DNA of 64,000 bases from Nocardia colli (GCF_008704205.1 NZ_VXLC01000003.1:186001-250000), one strand, 5' to 3'. Counted from the stretch's first letter, positions 17,821 through 27,070 are shown. The notes: a model not told the origin generated them from the letters alone. Numbers and translations are program-made.

Positions 17821-19409
17821 GTCGTGAATTCGATGTCCTGATTTTGGGTTCCGGGCTCTCCGGCAGTTCATTGTCGCTGTGTCTACAAGCGGCCGGATTG
17901 CGCACCTGTATGGTCGATTCGAAACCGCACCCGCGATTCGCCATCGGCGAATCGACCATTCCGAACACCTCGAAGCTCTACAAACTGATGAGCATAAAGT
18001 ACCGGGTGCCGGAACTGGCCGTGCTCTCCTCGTTCGACAACCTCATCGGGTCGGTCGGCACCTGCGGCATGAAGAACAACTTCGGCTTCATCTATCACGA
18101 GCCCGGCGGCATCGCCGACCGCGTGCATCAGTTCCCGCTGTCGGAGATCGTGGAAACCGAGTCGCACCTCTACCGGGCGGACGTCGACCAGTGGCTGGCG
18201 CTGCGAGCCGTCGACTACGGCGCGGTCCTGCTGGAAGGCGTCGGCACGCGCAACCTCGACATCACCGAACAGGGCGTGCGCTTCGAAGGCGATGAGGGAA
18301 CCGAGATCTCGGCCGAATACGTCGTCGACGCGGGCGGGCGCAATTCGCCGCTCGCCACCGCGCTCGGCCTGCGCACGACGGAAGGCCTTCGGACCCAATC
18401 GAAGTCGATCTTCACCCACATGACCGGCGTCATCCCGTTCGACGAGATCACCGCCGTGCACGGACCGCGCGAATGGCACACGGGCACTTTGCATCACGTC
18501 TTCGACGGCGGCTGGATGTGGGTGATCCCGTTCGACAACAACGCGAAATCGACCAACCCGCTGTGCAGCGTCGGCATCACCTGGCGCATCGACGACGGCG
18601 ACGAGAAGCCGATCGCGAACCCGCAGCAGGCGTTCGACGATTTCCTGGAGATCTATCCGGAGATCGGCAAGCAGTTCGAGCGGGCCGAGAACGAGCGCGA
18701 TTGGATCAGCGCCGGCCGGTTGCAGTACACCTCCACGCAGACCGTCGGCGACCGCTGGTGCCTCACCTCGAACGCGGCCGGCTTCATCGATCCGCTGTTC
18801 TCCCGCGGCATGCAGAACACCGCCGTCGTGGTGGACCGCCTGGCCGAGCGGTTGATCGATCAATTCGAGGGCGGGTTCACGCCCAAGACCTTCGACGACA
18901 TCGAACACATGCAGGCCAGCCTGATCGAGGAGAACGACTTCATCGTCGGCAACGCCTTCCGCTCGTTCACCGACTATCGGCTCTGGAACGCGTGGTTCCG
19001 GGTGTGGCAGGTCAACCAGGTGACGGGCACCATGCGCACCGAGAACCGGCTGCGCCAGGTCACCGAACTCGCCGCGGCACGCGGCGCCGGGACCGCGCCG
19101 CTGCCGAAGGCCGACGCCGCGCCGGGCGCGGGCCTGGACGGCTTCATCGATGCGTTCTACCTGAAGTCCGACCGCATCATGGAGTCCTACTGGAACAAGG
19201 AAACCAGCCTGGAAACCGCGGTGTCGGAATTCGAGAAGCTGTTCGCCGACGTCGATTTCCTGCCGCCGTCGTTCGGCCTGACGGATTTGTCCCAGCCCTA
19301 CTTCGACATCGATATGGACAAAGTGGCGAGCGCGATCGCGTGGGCGCGCGAGGCTCGGCCGGGCATCCGCGAGCTCTACCTCGGCGGACTCCCGGCCGCG
19401 GAGAGTTAG
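17817..19409 (+). CDS. Flavin-dependent halogenase (FIDPLFS type)
   Basis: 530 aa. Motifs: FAD-binding GSGLSG (11-16), GEST (44-47), Lys86 in CGMKNNFG at the place of the catalytic halogenase lysine, WMWVIP (233-238) and FIDPLFSRG (323-331). The last is the form seen in halogenases acting on carrier-bound or phenolic/polyketide substrates (CndH/CmlS/PltA-like group). It would need reduced FAD from a separate reductase, and none is encoded nearby. The gene is coupled to the NTF2-like gene and is followed directly by the TPR gene. This is the better of the two halogenase candidates; substrate and halide are not predictable. Confidence 0.85.
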   Translation: MSREFDVLILGSGLSGSSLSLCLQAAGLRTCMVDSKPHPRFAIGESTIPNTSKLYKLMSIKYRVPELAVLSSFDNLIGSVGTCGMKNNFGFIYHEPGGIADRVHQFPLSEIVETESHLYRADVDQWLALRAVDYGAVLLEGVGTRNLDITEQGVRFEGDEGTEISAEYVVDAGGRNSPLATALGLRTTEGLRTQSKSIFTHMTGVIPFDEITAVHGPREWHTGTLHHVFDGGWMWVIPFDNNAKSTNPLCSVGITWRIDDGDEKPIANPQQAFDDFLEIYPEIGKQFERAENERDWISAGRLQYTSTQTVGDRWCLTSNAAGFIDPLFSRGMQNTAVVVDRLAERLIDQFEGGFTPKTFDDIEHMQASLIEENDFIVGNAFRSFTDYRLWNAWFRVWQVNQVTGTMRTENRLRQVTELAAARGAGTAPLPKADAAPGAGLDGFIDAFYLKSDRIMESYWNKETSLETAVSEFEKLFADVDFLPPSFGLTDLSQPYFDIDMDKVASAIAWAREARPGIRELYLGGLPAAES

Positions 19410-20696
19410 GTGGATATGAATGGTGTAGCGGTGTCGTCGTACAGCGACCGGGTGGCGACGGCCGTCGCCGGATCGCTGAACGGCCTGCTCCGATTCGACC
19501 GCACCATGGTGACCGCACTGGATGGCCTGGAACGCGACGAATCCGAGCAACCCATAGTGGTCGTCCTGCGCGCCTATATGTATCTGCTCGGTGGCGTCCG
19601 GCCGCCGGCCGACGTGATCGAGGCGCTGCGCCGAATCGATTCGACCCAGGTATCCGTGCTGGAATCGGCACATCTAGACGCGATCCGGCACCTGCTGCAC
19701 GGCGCGTACGGGTTGGCGGGTGACACCCTGCTGGAGATCTCGCGGCAATTCCCGGACGACGAACTCGCCTTGGCCGCAGGACATCAGGTCGATTTCCTGA
19801 CCGGAGCGACGGAAACGCTGCTGTCGCGGCTGTCGTCCAGCCCATTGTTGACCGAGGGCACGACCGAGAACTATCCGTACCTGCTGGCGATGCTCGCCTT
19901 CGCCTACGGCGAGAACAACGAATTCGCCAAGGCGTACACAGCCGGTAGCCGGGCGTTGGCTCTCGCCCCGGACGACAACCCGTGGGCGGTGCACGCTTGT
20001 GCGCACGCACTGTTCGAGTCGCGGGACAACCACGCCGTCGCCGAGCTGTTGTCCTCGACCCGCAGTCGATGGAACTCCGAAAGTTGCCTGCTGCGAACCC
20101 ATCTCAGCTGGCATCACGCACTGAACTCGATGGCCGAAGCCGATCACGACGCGCTGGCCGGGCTCACCGCCGAGGTCACCCGCGTGCTGGAAACCGAGTG
20201 CTCGGCCATGCAATTCTGTGACGCCGTCTCGCTGCTGTGGCGCCTGCGCCTGGCCGGCATCGCGGGCCCGGACGACTTCGCCGCGGTGGCCGACAAAGCC
20301 CTGGAAATCCGCGGCGCCTCGAATTCGGCGTTCGTCGATCTGCATGTCCTGCTGGCCGTCATCGGCGCCGATCTGCACGATCTGGCCACCCAGCTGGCAA
20401 CGGAAATCGGCGCGGACGCAGCGGATACCGCGCAACATCTGATCGGCACCCGGCGCACCGCCGTCGGCGTGGCCGAAAGTTTCTCGTATTACTGCCGATC
20501 GAACCCGCAAGAGGCAACGCGGCGACTGATTTCGGTCCTGCCCGCCGTGGTCGGCGTCGGCGGCAGCATGGTTCAACGCGATCTCGCGCTGGAGCTTCTG
20601 CTCACCTGCGATCACGGTCGCGGGTCGGAACTGCTGATTCCCGCCGAGGTCGGTCTCGACAGACGTCCACTGGTGACGTACCTACGCTCGCGATAG
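19410..20696 (+). CDS. TTC38-like tetratricopeptide protein
   Basis: 428 aa, all-helical. The repeated helical pairs and the segments VHACAHALFESRD (about 192-204) and LRTHLSWHHALNSM (about 228-241) match bacterial members of the TTC38 (tetratricopeptide repeat 38) family. The family has no established enzyme activity. GTG 19410 follows the halogenase stop directly, and ATG 19416 is an alternative start close to the AGGTGG sequence. It lies between a halogenase and a dioxygenase, so a scaffold or chaperone role in the pathway is possible. No catalytic residues can be named. Confidence 0.6.
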   Translation: MDMNGVAVSSYSDRVATAVAGSLNGLLRFDRTMVTALDGLERDESEQPIVVVLRAYMYLLGGVRPPADVIEALRRIDSTQVSVLESAHLDAIRHLLHGAYGLAGDTLLEISRQFPDDELALAAGHQVDFLTGATETLLSRLSSSPLLTEGTTENYPYLLAMLAFAYGENNEFAKAYTAGSRALALAPDDNPWAVHACAHALFESRDNHAVAELLSSTRSRWNSESCLLRTHLSWHHALNSMAEADHDALAGLTAEVTRVLETECSAMQFCDAVSLLWRLRLAGIAGPDDFAAVADKALEIRGASNSAFVDLHVLLAVIGADLHDLATQLATEIGADAADTAQHLIGTRRTAVGVAESFSYYCRSNPQEATRRLISVLPAVVGVGGSMVQRDLALELLLTCDHGRGSELLIPAEVGLDRRPLVTYLRSR

Positions 20697-20711
20697 GAAT
20701 GATCGAACGAA

Positions 20712-21728
20712 ATGATTAACCCATCGTCTCCCATCTGCACCGAAATCCTCACCGGCCCGGCCGCGTGGCAGAGCAGTGACTACACCGACCCGGACCAGTG
20801 GACGACGCCGCTGACCCCGGATGATGTGAGCGAGTTGTTCGCGGCGTTACGGCACAGCAGGCAGACCGGCAAAGAACTCGGCGCCATTACCCGCGCGGAC
20901 TTTCCGCTCGATCGCCTCGCCACCAAACTGGCCGCCACGTCCCGCGAACTCGTCGACGGTCGCGGATTCGTGGTGCTGCGCGGCTTTCCGATCGCGTCCG
21001 AACTCGCGCGCTCCGATATCGAACTCATGTACTGGGGACTGTGCGCGCACCTCGGCCCGGCGGTGACCCAGAACGGTCTCGGCGAAATCATGGTGCCGGT
21101 CAAGAACTATGGCAACGGCGGACTGCTGAACGCGTCCACCCGCGGTTACCAGACCAGCGAGGCGCTGCCGTTCCACACCGACAGCTCCGACATCGTCGGA
21201 CTGCTGTGCCTGCGTTCCTCGGGCAAGGGCGGCGACAGCAGCATCACCAGTTCGGTGACCATTCACAACGAACTGCTCCGCCATCATCGGGAGCTGCTCG
21301 GCCTGTACTACGCCGGTTTCTATTACGACCGGCGCGACGAGCAGGCCGACGGCGAGCGGCCGTACTACCGCAATTCCGTCTACGCCTGGCACGAGGGCAG
21401 GCTCACCTGCCGGTATTACGTCCGGCATTTCATCGAATCGGCCGCCGAGCGATTCGATCTGGACCTGTCCACGGTAGAACGGCTGGCGCTCAAAACCTTT
21501 GAGTCGATCGCCGACCGGCCGGAGCACAAGGTCACCATGCAGATCCGGCCCGGTGATATACAATTCCTCAACAATAATGTCGTCGTGCATGCCCGCACCG
21601 CCTTTGTCGACACCGATCAGGTCGCCCGTGAGTTGTTGCGGGTCTGGCTCAACCCATTCGGCGCGCCCGCCGCGCCCGCGGGACACGCGACATTCCGTGA
21701 AGGTATGCCGCAGAAGCAGATTCGCTGA
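20712..21728 (+). CDS. TauD/TfdA-type Fe(II)/2-oxoglutarate dioxygenase
   Basis: 338 aa. The iron-binding triad is visible as His155 and Asp157 in FHTD, and His293 in VVHARTAF; Arg307 or Arg310 in RELLR would bind 2-oxoglutarate. The segment RGFVVLRGFP (84-93) is typical for the family. Such enzymes hydroxylate, desaturate or halogenate unactivated C-H bonds; because the Asp of HxD is present, hydroxylation or desaturation is expected rather than halogenation. It follows the TPR gene by 15 bases in the same operon and is a likely tailoring enzyme of the cluster product. Substrate unknown. Confidence 0.86.
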   Translation: MINPSSPICTEILTGPAAWQSSDYTDPDQWTTPLTPDDVSELFAALRHSRQTGKELGAITRADFPLDRLATKLAATSRELVDGRGFVVLRGFPIASELARSDIELMYWGLCAHLGPAVTQNGLGEIMVPVKNYGNGGLLNASTRGYQTSEALPFHTDSSDIVGLLCLRSSGKGGDSSITSSVTIHNELLRHHRELLGLYYAGFYYDRRDEQADGERPYYRNSVYAWHEGRLTCRYYVRHFIESAAERFDLDLSTVERLALKTFESIADRPEHKVTMQIRPGDIQFLNNNVVVHARTAFVDTDQVARELLRVWLNPFGAPAAPAGHATFREGMPQKQIR

Positions 21729-21796
21729 ACCGAAGGCACCGGACGGCGGCGCCCGCTCGCTCGTTCATCCCCCGCACCGAGATCAGGAGTACCGAA

Positions 21797-21844
21797 TTGC
21801 AGTCTCGTAATATGTCTCGTCGCACCCGCCGGGGTGCGATGTGA
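21797..21844 (+). other. Leader ORF coupled to the ABC binding-protein gene
   Basis: AGGAG (21785-21789) stands seven bases before TTG 21797, which opens a 15-residue Arg-rich ORF (ending RRTRRGAM) whose stop TGA overlaps the GTG start of the binding-protein gene. The binding protein itself has no ribosome site, so its translation probably depends on this leader. Confidence 0.4.
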
Positions 21845-23394
21845 GGCGCGGTCGTTCGATTGCTGTTGTCGCGCTGGCCATTACGGTCTGCCTATGGAGC
21901 GTCGCGTGCGGGACCGGCGGTGAGGTCGGCACGGATTCGAGCAACACCACCCAGTCCGCGACGCCGCCGGACGATCAGCTGAACCTGAACGGCACGGCGA
22001 ACGTCCGCTTCGCGCTGGAACCGGTCAGCCTGAACACCTTCACCACGGCCGGCGTCGCGCTCGATCAGGCGTTGCTGGACAACGTCTACCAGGGCATGGT
22101 CACGGTCGACGGAAACGCCAAGGACAAGATCGTGCCCGCGCTGGCCACCTCGTGGGACCAGTCGCCGGACGGCCTGACCTACACCTTCCATCTGGTGCAG
22201 AACGCGAAGTTCCACGATGGCGCGCCGCTGACCTCGGCGGACGTCGTGTGGTCGTTGCAGCAGGTGACCGCGCCGGGCTCGAAGTCGTTGCGCGCGCAGG
22301 ACTTCACCGCCGTGGCCGACGTCTCGGCACCCGACCCGGCCACCGTGACGATCAAGCTGAAGCAGCGCGACACCAACCTGCTGTGGAATCTGACCCAGCG
22401 CGGCGGCATCGTCTACAAGACCGGCACCGACTTCGCCGCCCTCGACGGCGCGGACAACGGTTCCGGGCCGTTCCGGGTGACCCAGTGGAACCGCGGCTCC
22501 ACCCTCACCCTGTCCCGGGTGGACGGCTACTGGGGGCCGACGCCCAAGGTGGCGAAGGTGGTGTTCCACTACATCATCGACGGCAACACCGCGAACAACG
22601 CGGAGCTGACCGGCCAGACCGACATCCAGACCGCGACCGACCCGACGCTCCTGTCGACGTTCACCGGTAACGACAAGTTCGACATCCTGCGCGGCAACAG
22701 CACCGACGAGTACACCCTCGCGTTCAACGAGGCCAACCCGATCTTCGCGAATCCGGATGTGCGCCATGCCATTCGGCAGGCGCTGGACAAGAAGGCGATC
22801 ATCAAGGCGGTCGGCGCGGGCATCCAGATCGGCGGCCCGGTACCGCCGCAGGATCCCTGGTACGAGGACCTCACCTCGATCGACCAGTACAACCCGGACA
22901 ACGCGAAGAAACTGCTCGCGGCCGCCGGCTACGGCAACGGCCTGACGCTGACTCTGGAGTTCCCGAACCATTACGTCACCGCGCTCAGCGACGTCCTGGT
23001 CTCCAATCTGAAGGACGTCGGCATCACGCTCAACGTCCGCTCGGTGGAATTCCAGACCTGGTTGTCGAAGGTGTACAAGAATCACGATTACGAGCTCAGC
23101 GTGGTCAATCACGCCGAAGCGCACGACGTGAACAACTACGCCCGCGCGGATTACTACTTCGGCTACAACAACCCGCAGGTACAGCAGTGGTACAAGGACG
23201 CGCTGACCGCGGAGACCGAGGACGCGCGCAACGATCTGCTGAAGAAGATGACCCGGCAGATCTCCCAGGACGCACCCTGCGATTGGTTGTTCCTGGTCGA
23301 ACTGAATACGGTGGTGCGCAAGGGTATCTACGGAGTCCCGCAGCACGAGACCAACAACCGGTTCCCGGCGACCAAGCTTGCGGTGGCCAAGTGA
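21841..23394 (+). CDS. ABC transporter substrate-binding lipoprotein (family 5, Opp/Dpp type)
   Basis: 517 aa. A signal peptide with basic start (RRGR) and hydrophobic core ends at lipobox SVAC, so Cys23 would be lipidated and the protein anchored outside the membrane. The body follows the peptide/nickel-binding protein pattern (LATSWDQSPDGLTYTFHL, KFHDGAPLTSADVVWS, VDGYWG). It would deliver an oligopeptide, metallophore or similar ligand to the permeases encoded next. GTG 21841 overlaps the stop of a short leader ORF. Location behind a TauD gene and inside the cluster suggests uptake linked to the pathway, for example re-import of the product or of a precursor. Ligand unknown. Confidence 0.9.
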   Translation: MRRGRSIAVVALAITVCLWSVACGTGGEVGTDSSNTTQSATPPDDQLNLNGTANVRFALEPVSLNTFTTAGVALDQALLDNVYQGMVTVDGNAKDKIVPALATSWDQSPDGLTYTFHLVQNAKFHDGAPLTSADVVWSLQQVTAPGSKSLRAQDFTAVADVSAPDPATVTIKLKQRDTNLLWNLTQRGGIVYKTGTDFAALDGADNGSGPFRVTQWNRGSTLTLSRVDGYWGPTPKVAKVVFHYIIDGNTANNAELTGQTDIQTATDPTLLSTFTGNDKFDILRGNSTDEYTLAFNEANPIFANPDVRHAIRQALDKKAIIKAVGAGIQIGGPVPPQDPWYEDLTSIDQYNPDNAKKLLAAAGYGNGLTLTLEFPNHYVTALSDVLVSNLKDVGITLNVRSVEFQTWLSKVYKNHDYELSVVNHAEAHDVNNYARADYYFGYNNPQVQQWYKDALTAETEDARNDLLKKMTRQISQDAPCDWLFLVELNTVVRKGIYGVPQHETNNRFPATKLAVAK

Positions 23395-23404
23395 CGGAGG
23401 TGTT

Positions 23405-24355
23405 TTGCTCTGGTATCTGATCCAGCGAGCCGGACTGCTCCTGGTGTCGCTGGCGGTGGCGAGCGTGCTCATCTTCGGGATGCTGCGCTTGCTGCCCGGC
23501 GATGTCGCGGCCACCGTCGCCGGTTTGCAGGCGACACCGGAGCAGATCGCCGCCATCCGCGCCGATCTCGGCCTGGATCGGTCGCTGCCCGAGCAATACC
23601 TGTCCTGGATCGGCGGGGTGTTCAACGGTGACTTCGGCCATTCCCAGCTGAACGGGACGTCGGTCGGCGCCGAACTGGAACAGAAGCTGGCCGTGACCGG
23701 CCCGCTGATCCTCGGGTCGCTGCTGATCGCTCTGGGGCTGGCGATCCCGCTCGGCACCTGGGCGGCCGTGCGGCATCGCAGCCGGACCGGGGAGGCGGCG
23801 AACGCGCTGTCCCAGCTCGGCATCGCGGTGCCGGGCCTGTGGCTGGCCATGCTGCTCATTCTGGTGTTCGCGGTGGAACTGAAATTCCTACCGGCACAGG
23901 GGTTTCCGGCTGATCGCTGGGCGGACCCCGGCGCCGCGATCCGCAGCCTGATCCTGCCGTGCGTGACGCTGGGCATCTCCGAGGGCGCGGTGCTGTTCCG
24001 CTTCGTGCGCTCGGCGATCCTCGGCGTGCTGTATTCGGAGTACCTGCGTACCGCCCGGGCGAAGGGACTGACCCGGACACAGGCCTTGGTGCGGCACGGT
24101 TTTCGCAATGCCGCGCCGTCGGTGGTGTCGATCCTCGGACTGCAATTCGCCGTCCTGATCGTCGGGGCCGTGGTGATCGAGCGGGTGTTCACCCTGCCGG
24201 GCGTCGGCAGCATGCTGCTGTCCGACGTGGCGAACCGCGACCTGGTGAAGGTCCAGGGCGAGGTGCTGTTGATCGTCAGCGCGGTGCTGGCGATCGGCTT
24301 CGCCGTCGACATCGTGCACCGGCTCATCGACCCGCGGCTGGAGGCCACGCTGTGA
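23405..24355 (+). CDS. ABC transporter permease (OppB/DppB type)
   Basis: About 316 aa with six hydrophobic segments. The start FGMLRLLPGD and the conserved EYLRTARAKGLTRTQALVRHGFRNA loop (coupling EAA-type motif, seen here as separate pieces) are OppB/DppB hallmarks. I chose TTG 23405 because GGAGG (23396-23400) lies just upstream and the first transmembrane helix begins at once; the open frame reaches back to 23378 inside the previous gene. The end overlaps the next permease gene (GTGA). It forms a heterodimeric channel with the following OppC-type protein. Confidence 0.88.
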   Translation: MLWYLIQRAGLLLVSLAVASVLIFGMLRLLPGDVAATVAGLQATPEQIAAIRADLGLDRSLPEQYLSWIGGVFNGDFGHSQLNGTSVGAELEQKLAVTGPLILGSLLIALGLAIPLGTWAAVRHRSRTGEAANALSQLGIAVPGLWLAMLLILVFAVELKFLPAQGFPADRWADPGAAIRSLILPCVTLGISEGAVLFRFVRSAILGVLYSEYLRTARAKGLTRTQALVRHGFRNAAPSVVSILGLQFAVLIVGAVVIERVFTLPGVGSMLLSDVANRDLVKVQGEVLLIVSAVLAIGFAVDIVHRLIDPRLEATL

Positions 24356-25248
24356 TTCACGCCGTCAACCGACCGAAATGGCTGCGCAGGCGGCGTGCGG
24401 TGCAGGTCGCGCTCGGCGCGCTGATCCGGCGGCCGAGCGGGATCTTCGGCCTCGCCGTGGTCGGCACGCTGGTGGTGGCCAGCCTGATCGCGCTGTGGTG
24501 GACGCCGTACGACCCGCAGGCCACCAATCCGAGCAAGGCCTGGTTGCTGCCGTTCAGCGGCGGTCACCTGCTCGGCACCGACCGGGTCGGGCACGACGTG
24601 TTCAGCCAGTTGCTGGCCGGCGCGTGGCAGACCCTCGCGGTGGCGTTGGTGGTCGCGGCGATCGCGGGCACGCTCGGCCTGATCCTCGCGTTGAGCGCGC
24701 AGCTGACGCCGCACGCGGTCGGCTCGGTGGTGGTGCAGCTGATCGACATCATGATCGCGTTCCCGGCGCTGCTGCTGGCGATGGTGCTGGCGGCGGTCTA
24801 CGGCGGATCGATGATGACCGTGGCGGTAGCCATCGGCATCAGTTCGGGCGTTGCCGTGGCACGGGTCGCGCGCGGCGAGGTAGCGCGAGTATTGACCAGC
24901 GATTTCGTGCTCGCCGCGCGGGCGGCGGGCGCGTCCACCGCGCGGATCGTGCGCAAGCACCTGTTGCCCGCGATCGCGCCGACGCTGATCGTGCAGCTGT
25001 CCTGGGTGATGGCCTTGGCCGTGCTCGCCGAGGCCGCGCTGACCTATCTCGGGTACGGCAGCTCGCCGTCCGCGCCGTCCTGGGGCGGCATCCTGCGCGC
25101 GCAACAGGACTACATCAAGGTGCGCCCGCTGCTCGTGGTGTGGCCGGGGCTGGCGGTGGCGCTCACCGTGCTCGGCTTCAATCTGCTGGGTGACGCCCTG
25201 CGCAGCGTCACCGATCCGCGGCTGCGCAAAGGGGTGCCGACGCCATGA
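24352..25248 (+). CDS. ABC transporter permease (OppC/DppC type)
   Basis: 298 aa, about six membrane segments. The N-terminal GIFGLAVVG segment, HLLGTDRVGHDVFSQLLAG and DFVLAARAAGAS are the typical OppC/DppC pattern, including the periplasmic LGTDxxGxD loop. GTG 24352 overlaps the OppB-type stop by four bases, and its own stop overlaps the ATPase start. It is the partner permease of the same importer. Confidence 0.9.
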   Translation: MIHAVNRPKWLRRRRAVQVALGALIRRPSGIFGLAVVGTLVVASLIALWWTPYDPQATNPSKAWLLPFSGGHLLGTDRVGHDVFSQLLAGAWQTLAVALVVAAIAGTLGLILALSAQLTPHAVGSVVVQLIDIMIAFPALLLAMVLAAVYGGSMMTVAVAIGISSGVAVARVARGEVARVLTSDFVLAARAAGASTARIVRKHLLPAIAPTLIVQLSWVMALAVLAEAALTYLGYGSSPSAPSWGGILRAQQDYIKVRPLLVVWPGLAVALTVLGFNLLGDALRSVTDPRLRKGVPTP

Positions 25249-26069
25249 CGCTGCTGCAGGTGACCGACCTGACGGTCGAGATCGACGGCCGGGTCCTGCT
25301 GGACAAGGTCGACTTCGGCATCGAGGCCGGCGCGCGCCTCGGGCTGATCGGCGTCTCCGGATCCGGCAAATCCCTGCTCGCCCTGGCGATCATGGGGCTG
25401 CTGCCGGAGGAGGCGCGGGTGCGCGGCAGCATCCTGCTCGACGGTGTCGAGCTCATCGGGCGCAGCGATCGCGCGCTGTCGAAGATCCGCGGCAGCCGGA
25501 TGGCCATGGTGTTCCAGGAGCCGCTGTCGGCGTTGAATCCGCTGATGCGGGTGGGCAAGCAGATCGCGGAACCGCTTCGGCTGCACCAAGGTATGGGCCG
25601 GCGACAGGCGCTGGCCGCGGCGACCGAGCTGGCCGCCCGGGTCGGGTTGCCGGATCCGGCGAACATCGTGCGTGCCTTTCCCCATCAGCTCTCGGGTGGC
25701 CAGCGCCAGCGGGTCGGCATCGCGATGGCCTTGGCCGCGAAGCCCGCGCTGCTGATCGCCGACGAGCCGACGACTGCCCTGGATGTCACTGTGCAGGCCG
25801 AAATCCTTTCGCTGCTCAAGGATTTGGTCGACGAGGAGGGCTCGGCGCTGCTGTTCGTCACGCACGACCTCGCGGTGCTGGCGCAGGTGACACAGCGTGT
25901 GCTGGTGCTGGGGAAGGGACAGGTGCTCGAAGACGGTGACCTGACCGAAATCCTGCACGGGTCGAGCGATCCGTATCTGCGCACGCTGCTCGAGCTGGCG
26001 CGGGCCACGTCGTTTCGGCGGGCGAGCAAGCTCGGCGTCGACAGCGGTTCCCCGGAGGTGGTGTCGTGA
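25245..26069 (+). CDS. ABC transporter ATP-binding protein (OppD/DppD type)
   Basis: 274 aa. Walker A GVSGSGKS (36-43), Q-loop VFQEP, signature LSGGQRQRVG and Walker B LLIADEPT are intact, followed by the switch histidine in FVTHD. It energises the importer together with the next ATPase. The start overlaps the permease gene (ATGA) and the end overlaps the OppF-type gene (GTGA). It is shorter than many OppD proteins and lacks the C-terminal oligopeptide/dipeptide extension with Fe-S cysteines. Confidence 0.9.
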   Translation: MTLLQVTDLTVEIDGRVLLDKVDFGIEAGARLGLIGVSGSGKSLLALAIMGLLPEEARVRGSILLDGVELIGRSDRALSKIRGSRMAMVFQEPLSALNPLMRVGKQIAEPLRLHQGMGRRQALAAATELAARVGLPDPANIVRAFPHQLSGGQRQRVGIAMALAAKPALLIADEPTTALDVTVQAEILSLLKDLVDEEGSALLFVTHDLAVLAQVTQRVLVLGKGQVLEDGDLTEILHGSSDPYLRTLLELARATSFRRASKLGVDSGSPEVVS

Positions 26070-26839
26070 TCCTGCTGGAGGCAACGGGTTTGAGCCGGTC
26101 GTTCCGGCTGCCGCGGACCAGCCTGCGGCATGCCCCGCCGATCCGGCGGGCCGTGCGCGATGTCAGCCTGTCGCTCGCGGAGGGCAGTCATCTGGGCATC
26201 GTCGGTGAATCCGGTTCCGGGAAGTCGACTTTGCTGCGGTTGCTGCTCGCCCTCGATCGGCCCGACGCGGGCCAGGTCCGGTATCAGGGCAAGCCGGTAG
26301 TGGGTCGCGATCTCGCCTGGTTCCGCCGGGAAGTGCAAGTGGTGCTGCAAGATCCGCTGAGTTCGCTGGATCCGCGGATGATCGTCGGTGATTCGATCGC
26401 CGAACCCCTGGAGTGCCTGCGGATTCCGGGCAGTCACGACTACCGGGTGGCCGAGTTGCTCGTCGCGGTCGGGCTGGAACCCGATGCGGCAGTGCGGTAT
26501 CCGCACGAGTTCTCCGGCGGGCAGCGGCAGCGCATCGCGATCGCCCGGGCGCTGGCGCCCAATCCGAAGGTGCTCGTCGGCGACGAGCCGTTCTCCGCTC
26601 TGGACGCGTCCACCCGGGCCCAGATCATCGAACTGCTGCGAGATCTGGTGAAACAGTTCGGCCTGTCGCTGATCCTGGTCTCACACGACGTCGGCGTCGT
26701 CCAGCAACTGTGCGATCAGCTACTGGTGATGAAAGACGGCGAAATCGTAGAACGCGGCGCCGCCGACACGGTACTCGAACACCCCCAACACCCCTACACC
26801 CAGTCCCTCCTCAACGCAGTCCCAGTCCTACCCTTCTGA
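26066..26839 (+). CDS. ABC transporter ATP-binding protein (OppF/DppF type)
   Basis: 257 aa. Walker A GESGSGKST, signature FSGGQRQRIAIA, Walker B VLVGDEPFSALD and switch His in LVSHD are present. The N-terminal RRAVRDVSLSLAEG is typical for OppF-like subunits. GTG 26066 overlaps the OppD-type gene. It is the last gene of the plus-strand operon that begins near 17383; a repeat-rich convergent region follows. Confidence 0.9.
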   Translation: MILLEATGLSRSFRLPRTSLRHAPPIRRAVRDVSLSLAEGSHLGIVGESGSGKSTLLRLLLALDRPDAGQVRYQGKPVVGRDLAWFRREVQVVLQDPLSSLDPRMIVGDSIAEPLECLRIPGSHDYRVAELLVAVGLEPDAAVRYPHEFSGGQRQRIAIARALAPNPKVLVGDEPFSALDASTRAQIIELLRDLVKQFGLSLILVSHDVGVVQQLCDQLLVMKDGEIVERGAADTVLEHPQHPYTQSLLNAVPVLPF

Positions 26840-26853
26840 CAGCACCTGAACTC

Positions 26854-27070
26854 CCGCGCACACTTTCACCCGCCGCGCACAAGCTGGCCCCCCGCGCACG
26901 ACTTAGCCCGCCGAAACGTGCGCGGCCGGAGAAGAGATGCGCGGCGCCCCGCTACGGTGTCCCGCGCACGAGTTTGCCTGCTGCGCGGGGGATGGCTGGG
27001 CGCGCACGAGTTTGCCTGCTGCGCATGAAGTTGTCCGCTGATTTGTGCGCGGGGGGAGACGTGGTGCGCG
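26854..27070. repeat. Degenerate 19-base tandem repeat in a convergent gap
   Basis: The 243-bp gap between the importer operon and the P450 gene carries units of exactly 19 bases. Three follow each other at 26854, 26873 and 26892, each beginning CCGCGCAC; four more run from 26963 to 27038, two of them identical (CGCGCACGAGTTTGCCTGC at 26963 and 27001). GTGCGCG, the reverse form, occurs at 26918, 27045 and 27064. CCGCGCACG (26892-26900) and CGTGCGCGG (26917-26925) form a perfect 9-bp stem. The array may act as a bidirectional terminator or be a mobile intergenic repeat. No ORF in it looks real. Confidence 0.7.

Noticed and set aside
17110..17871. N-terminal extension of panC to 549 residues
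   Set aside because: The extension runs through an AT-rich divergent gap and the NTF2-like gene with no family similarity; TTG 17109 with AGGAGGGA gives a normal length.
26854..27070. CRISPR array at the 19-base repeats
   Set aside because: There are no unique spacers of constant length between conserved repeats, the units are only 19 bases and degenerate, and no cas gene is present.
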